A DNA stretch of 8,531 bases from Pseudomonadota bacterium (GTDB taxonomy: Bacteria; Pseudomonadota; Gammaproteobacteria; Xanthomonadales; Xanthomonadaceae): positions 1-8,531 of the forward strand of contig JAEWJB010000049.1 in the NCBI GenBank assembly GCA_023386795.1, written 5' to 3'. This document shows, one piece after another, positions 6,321 through 8,531 of this stretch (the stretch's first letter is position 1; each line of letters opens with the position of its first letter). The notes under the pieces were generated by a model, which saw only the letters and a list, made by a program, of their open reading frames with translations, was not told the DNA's origin and searched no databases. Both the position numbers and the translations under genes were made by a program.

Positions 6321-7072
6321 GCCGGCTTCTCCGCTTCGCCCAGGCGCGCGACCCAGTCCTTGCCGGCCTCGCGGCGCAGGTTGTCGGCGCGTGCACGCAG
6401 CAGCAGCGAGCCGGCGAACCAGAACTTGGTGGCCGCGACCATCAGCCACAGGGGCAGCAGCATCGAGCCGTCGATGCTCGATTCGCCGAACAGGCGGATG
6501 CTCTGGCCCTGGTGGAGCGAGTTCCACCACACCACCGAATAGCGGATCACCGGCAGCAGGGCGACGCCGACGATGGCCAGCAGGCCGGCGGCACGCGCGG
6601 CATTGCGGTGGTCGTCGATGACCTGGTACAGGCCGATCACGCCCAGGTAGAGGAACAGCAGGATCAGCTCGGTGGTCAGGCGCGGGTCCCAGTCCCACCA
6701 CGCGCCCCACATCGGCTTGCCCCAGATGCTGCCGGTGAGCAGGGTGATGAGGGTGAAGGCGGCGCCGACCGGGGCGCAGGCCATGGCGAGGATCTCGCAC
6801 AGCTTGATGCGCCAGATCATCGCGATGGCGGCATACAGCGCCATCAGGCCGAACACGAACAGGCTCATCCACGCGCTGGGCACGTGGATATAGAGGATGC
6901 GGAAACTGTCGCCTTGCTGGTAGTCGGCCGGCACCACGAACAGCGCCTGCCAGAACCCCAGCGCGGCCAGCACCGCGCCGGCGGCCAGGCACCACGGCGC
7001 CCAGCGGGCGGCGAAACGATCGAATACCGGGGGCGAGCCAAGTTGGTGGAACCAGCGGACGAGGCGATTCAT
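6317..7072 (-). CDS. ccmC: CcmC, heme transfer protein to CcmE
   Basis: This 251-residue inner-membrane protein has about six membrane helices. The WWD heme-handling signature is WGAWWDWDPRLT at 122-133, between membrane segments. The two conserved external histidines are His63 in YIHVPSAW and His187 in NSLHQG, corresponding to E. coli His60 and His184. CcmC binds heme at the periplasmic face and catalyses its covalent attachment to CcmE. Length matches the family. The gene follows ccmB after 40 nt with only a weak, distant GGAG upstream, and its stop overlaps ccmD as ATGA. The cytoplasmic C-terminus (about 226-251) is charged. Confidence 0.96.
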   Translation of the reverse strand: MNRLVRWFHQLGSPPVFDRFAARWAPWCLAAGAVLAALGFWQALFVVPADYQQGDSFRILYIHVPSAWMSLFVFGLMALYAAIAMIWRIKLCEILAMACAPVGAAFTLITLLTGSIWGKPMWGAWWDWDPRLTTELILLFLYLGVIGLYQVIDDHRNAARAAGLLAIVGVALLPVIRYSVVWWNSLHQGQSIRLFGESSIDGSMLLPLWLMVAATKFWFAGSLLLRARADNLRREAGKDWVARLGEAEKPA

Positions 7073-7112
7073 GCGGTGGCGACGGCTCCGGCTTGGGGTG
7101 TTACGGCGTGGC

Positions 7113-7808
7113 TCAGCTCAGCGAAATACGGATCGCCGCGGCGGCCGCCAGCGGCGCCAGCACCAGTCCGATGACCAGCCCGGCCCCGAGCAGCAGCAAC
7201 GGCGCGGACGGGTCCAGTCCCTGCGTGCCGGCGGCGACGCTGCCCGCGCCGAACACCAGCACCGGCACGTACAACGGCAGCGCCAGCAACGCCACGAGAA
7301 TACCAGAGCGTTTCATGTTCACCGTCAGCGCCGCCACCACCGCGCCGAGCAGGCTGAGCAGGGGCGTGCCGAGCAGCAACGATGCCAGCAGCACGGGCAA
7401 CTGGTCATGCCGCAGGTGCAGCAATTCGCCGAGCAGCGGCGTGGCGACGATCAGCGGCAACGCGGTGACGACCCAGTGCAGCAGCACGCGCACGAGCACC
7501 AGCCAGGCCAGCGGCACGGGGGCGAGCACCCATTGTTCGAGCGAGCCGTCGTCGGCGTCGCCGCGGAACAGCGAGTCGAGCGAGAGCAGCCCGGCGAGCA
7601 GCACGGCCAGCCACATCACCGCAGGCGCGACGAGGGAGAGGGTGTCGGCATGGCCGCCGAGGGCCAGGGCGAACAGCACGGCGATGAGCAGGGCGAACAG
7701 GGCCGGCTGCAGGGCATCGCCGCGGCGGCGCCACAGCAGGCGCAGGTCGCGCACGATCAAGGCACGCGAGGCCTGCCATAGCGAGGGCAGCGGGGCTGGC
7801 GCGCTCAT
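7113..7808 (-). CDS. ccmB: CcmB, membrane subunit of the CcmAB ABC transporter
   Basis: This 231-residue protein has six hydrophobic segments at about 35-52, 58-78, 97-125, 137-163, 167-190 and 202-226. The family signature around FRGDADDGSLEQ (81-92) lies on the loop after the second segment, where CcmB contacts CcmA. CcmB is the permease partner of CcmA in the complex that releases heme-loaded CcmE from CcmC; older literature called it a heme exporter. The chosen ATG at 7808 overlaps the ccmA stop as ATGA and gives the family's usual length. The frame stays open a further 108 codons upstream, but that part is Arg/Pro-rich antiframe of ccmA and is not coding. A 40-nt gap separates it from ccmC. 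Confidence 0.95.
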   Translation of the reverse strand: MSAPAPLPSLWQASRALIVRDLRLLWRRRGDALQPALFALLIAVLFALALGGHADTLSLVAPAVMWLAVLLAGLLSLDSLFRGDADDGSLEQWVLAPVPLAWLVLVRVLLHWVVTALPLIVATPLLGELLHLRHDQLPVLLASLLLGTPLLSLLGAVVAALTVNMKRSGILVALLALPLYVPVLVFGAGSVAAGTQGLDPSAPLLLLGAGLVIGLVLAPLAAAAAIRISLS

Positions 7809-8449
7809 GCGTCCGCTCCCAGGGTGAGCATGCGCGTGCGCACCGGCGGTGCGGCGTAGGCGCCATGCGTGGTGACCAGGGCAGCGCCACCGCCGCGCAG
7901 GTGGGCGGAGATCATGCGGTTGACCAGGTTGATGCCGTCTAGGTCGAGGTTGGCGTAGGGCTCGTCCAGCAGCCACAGGGGGGCGGGCGAGAGCCACAGG
8001 CGGGCCAGGCCGAGCCGCTTCTTCTGGCCGGCGGAGAGCTGGCGCACGAGGGCGTCCTCGTAGCCGGCCAGGCCGGCGATGGCCAGGGCGTTGCCGGGCA
8101 TCTGGCGTGCGCGCCTGCCTTGCAGGCCGCAAAGGAAGTTGAGGTTTTCCAGGGTGGTCAGGTCGGCCTTCAGGGCGGGCAGATGGCCGAGGTAGGCGAT
8201 GAAACGCGAGCGGTCCACGCGCCTGGCCGGGCGGCCGTCGATTTCGATCTTGCCCGCGTCCGCGCGCAGCAGGCCGGCGAGCACACGCAGCAGGGTGGTC
8301 TTGCCGGCGCCGTTGTCGCCCTGCACCAGCAGGGCTTCGCCGGCATCGACCTGGAAGTCGAGCGGGCCGAACACCGCCTCTTCATTACGGCTGAAGCTCA
8401 GGGCCTGCGCGGCGAGCAGCGGCGGCGCGGCGGACGGGGTGTCGGTCAT
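7805..8449 (-). CDS. ccmA: CcmA, ATPase subunit of the CcmAB ABC transporter
   Basis: This is a 214-residue cytoplasmic ABC ATPase. It shows the Walker A motif GDNGAGKTT (44-52, Lys50), signature LSAGQKKR (138-145), Walker B LWLLDEP (158-164, Asp162 and catalytic Glu163), D-loop ANLD (166-169) and switch His195. All ATPase residues are present. It pairs with CcmB and uses ATP hydrolysis to free holo-CcmE from the CcmC-CcmD complex. It is the first gene of the operon as seen here. The start lacks a Shine-Dalgarno: the ATG is preceded by a C-run and an A-run (AAAAAGCCCCCCTG). The only supported start is the ATG at 8449, and homology begins about 11 residues in. The stop overlaps ccmB (ATGA). 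Confidence 0.95.
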   Translation of the reverse strand: MTDTPSAAPPLLAAQALSFSRNEEAVFGPLDFQVDAGEALLVQGDNGAGKTTLLRVLAGLLRADAGKIEIDGRPARRVDRSRFIAYLGHLPALKADLTTLENLNFLCGLQGRRARQMPGNALAIAGLAGYEDALVRQLSAGQKKRLGLARLWLSPAPLWLLDEPYANLDLDGINLVNRMISAHLRGGGAALVTTHGAYAAPPVRTRMLTLGADA

Positions 8450-8492
8450 CAGGGGGGCTTTTTGCGATGCTTTATCTTGAAGCTGGGTTTGG

Positions 8493-8498
8493 ATTGTA
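8493..8498 (-). promoter_or_regulatory. Possible -10 box of the ccm operon promoter (TACAAT)
   Basis: TACAAT on the minus strand matches five of six sigma70 -10 positions and lies in locally lower-GC DNA about 43 nt upstream of ccmA. It would give a leader of roughly 37 nt. No TTGACA-like -35 is found at normal spacing (the hexamer there is ACCGAA), so an activator or another sigma factor might be needed, or the box may be chance. I saw no FNR-type TTGAT-N4-ATCAA palindrome. Confidence 0.3.
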
Positions 8499-8531
8499 TC
8501 TGGGGTGGTGAGGGTTTCGGTTGCCTTGGGT

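Noticed and set aside
6150..6995. A 281-codon minus-strand frame read as one protein ending in CcmD
   Set aside because: Only the last 56 codons are CcmD; the upstream part is an out-of-frame reading of ccmC, which has a full set of CcmC motifs.
8449..8531. 3' end of an upstream gene overlapping ccmA by TGATG
   Set aside because: The frame ending in TGA at 8449-8451 is open to the window edge (26 full codons), and TGATG resembles other junctions in the operon. But the predicted peptide is Pro/Lys/Gln-rich, uses ATA twice and has low GC at third positions compared with its neighbours, so chance is likelier. More upstream sequence would settle it.

Overview
The window carries a complete cytochrome c maturation (System I, Ccm) operon on the minus strand, ccmA-ccmB-ccmC-ccmD-ccmE-ccmF-ccmG-ccmH-ccmI, followed by a metX-family acyltransferase gene. 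All ten genes read right to left. The base composition is strongly GC-rich. Protein features point to a gammaproteobacterium of the Xanthomonadaceae/Lysobacteraceae (Lysobacter, Luteimonas, Thermomonas or a relative). The MetX protein closely resembles, from memory, the Xanthomonas enzymes now described as serine O-succinyltransferases. The left-edge intergenic DNA has the look of the palindromic repeats scattered through these genomes. The genus is inference.

Layout: positions 1-484 hold no gene but are rich in structured repeats. These are two tandem hairpins at the left edge, a purine/pyrimidine-asymmetric tract with a 14-bp palindrome, and a composite inverted repeat at about 280-402 that can fold into a three-way junction. 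Positions 485-1597 are metX. A 73-nt gap (1598-1670) holds a hairpin and a promoter-like TAGAAT placed so that the metX mRNA could be leaderless. Positions 1671-8449 are the nine ccm genes with almost no spacing. Positions 8450-8531 are upstream DNA with a possible -10 box.

How the genes work together: CcmA and CcmB form the ABC transporter. CcmC, CcmD and CcmE load heme covalently onto a histidine of CcmE. CcmF, CcmG, CcmH and CcmI keep the apocytochrome CXXCH cysteines reduced, present the apoprotein and ligate heme to it. Start/stop overlaps join the genes into three blocks (AB, CDE, FGHI), separated by two gaps of exactly 40 nt, and the blocks match these functional modules. No cytochrome c structural gene and no DsbD/CcdA thiol-electron donor lies in the window, so these must be elsewhere.

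Most of the window is a well-known system. The points that deserve a second look are the foldable repeat cluster at the left edge, the very short inter-membrane loop of CcmI, the possible leaderless start of metX, and the substrate of MetX. I found no sign of a wholly new multi-gene system.
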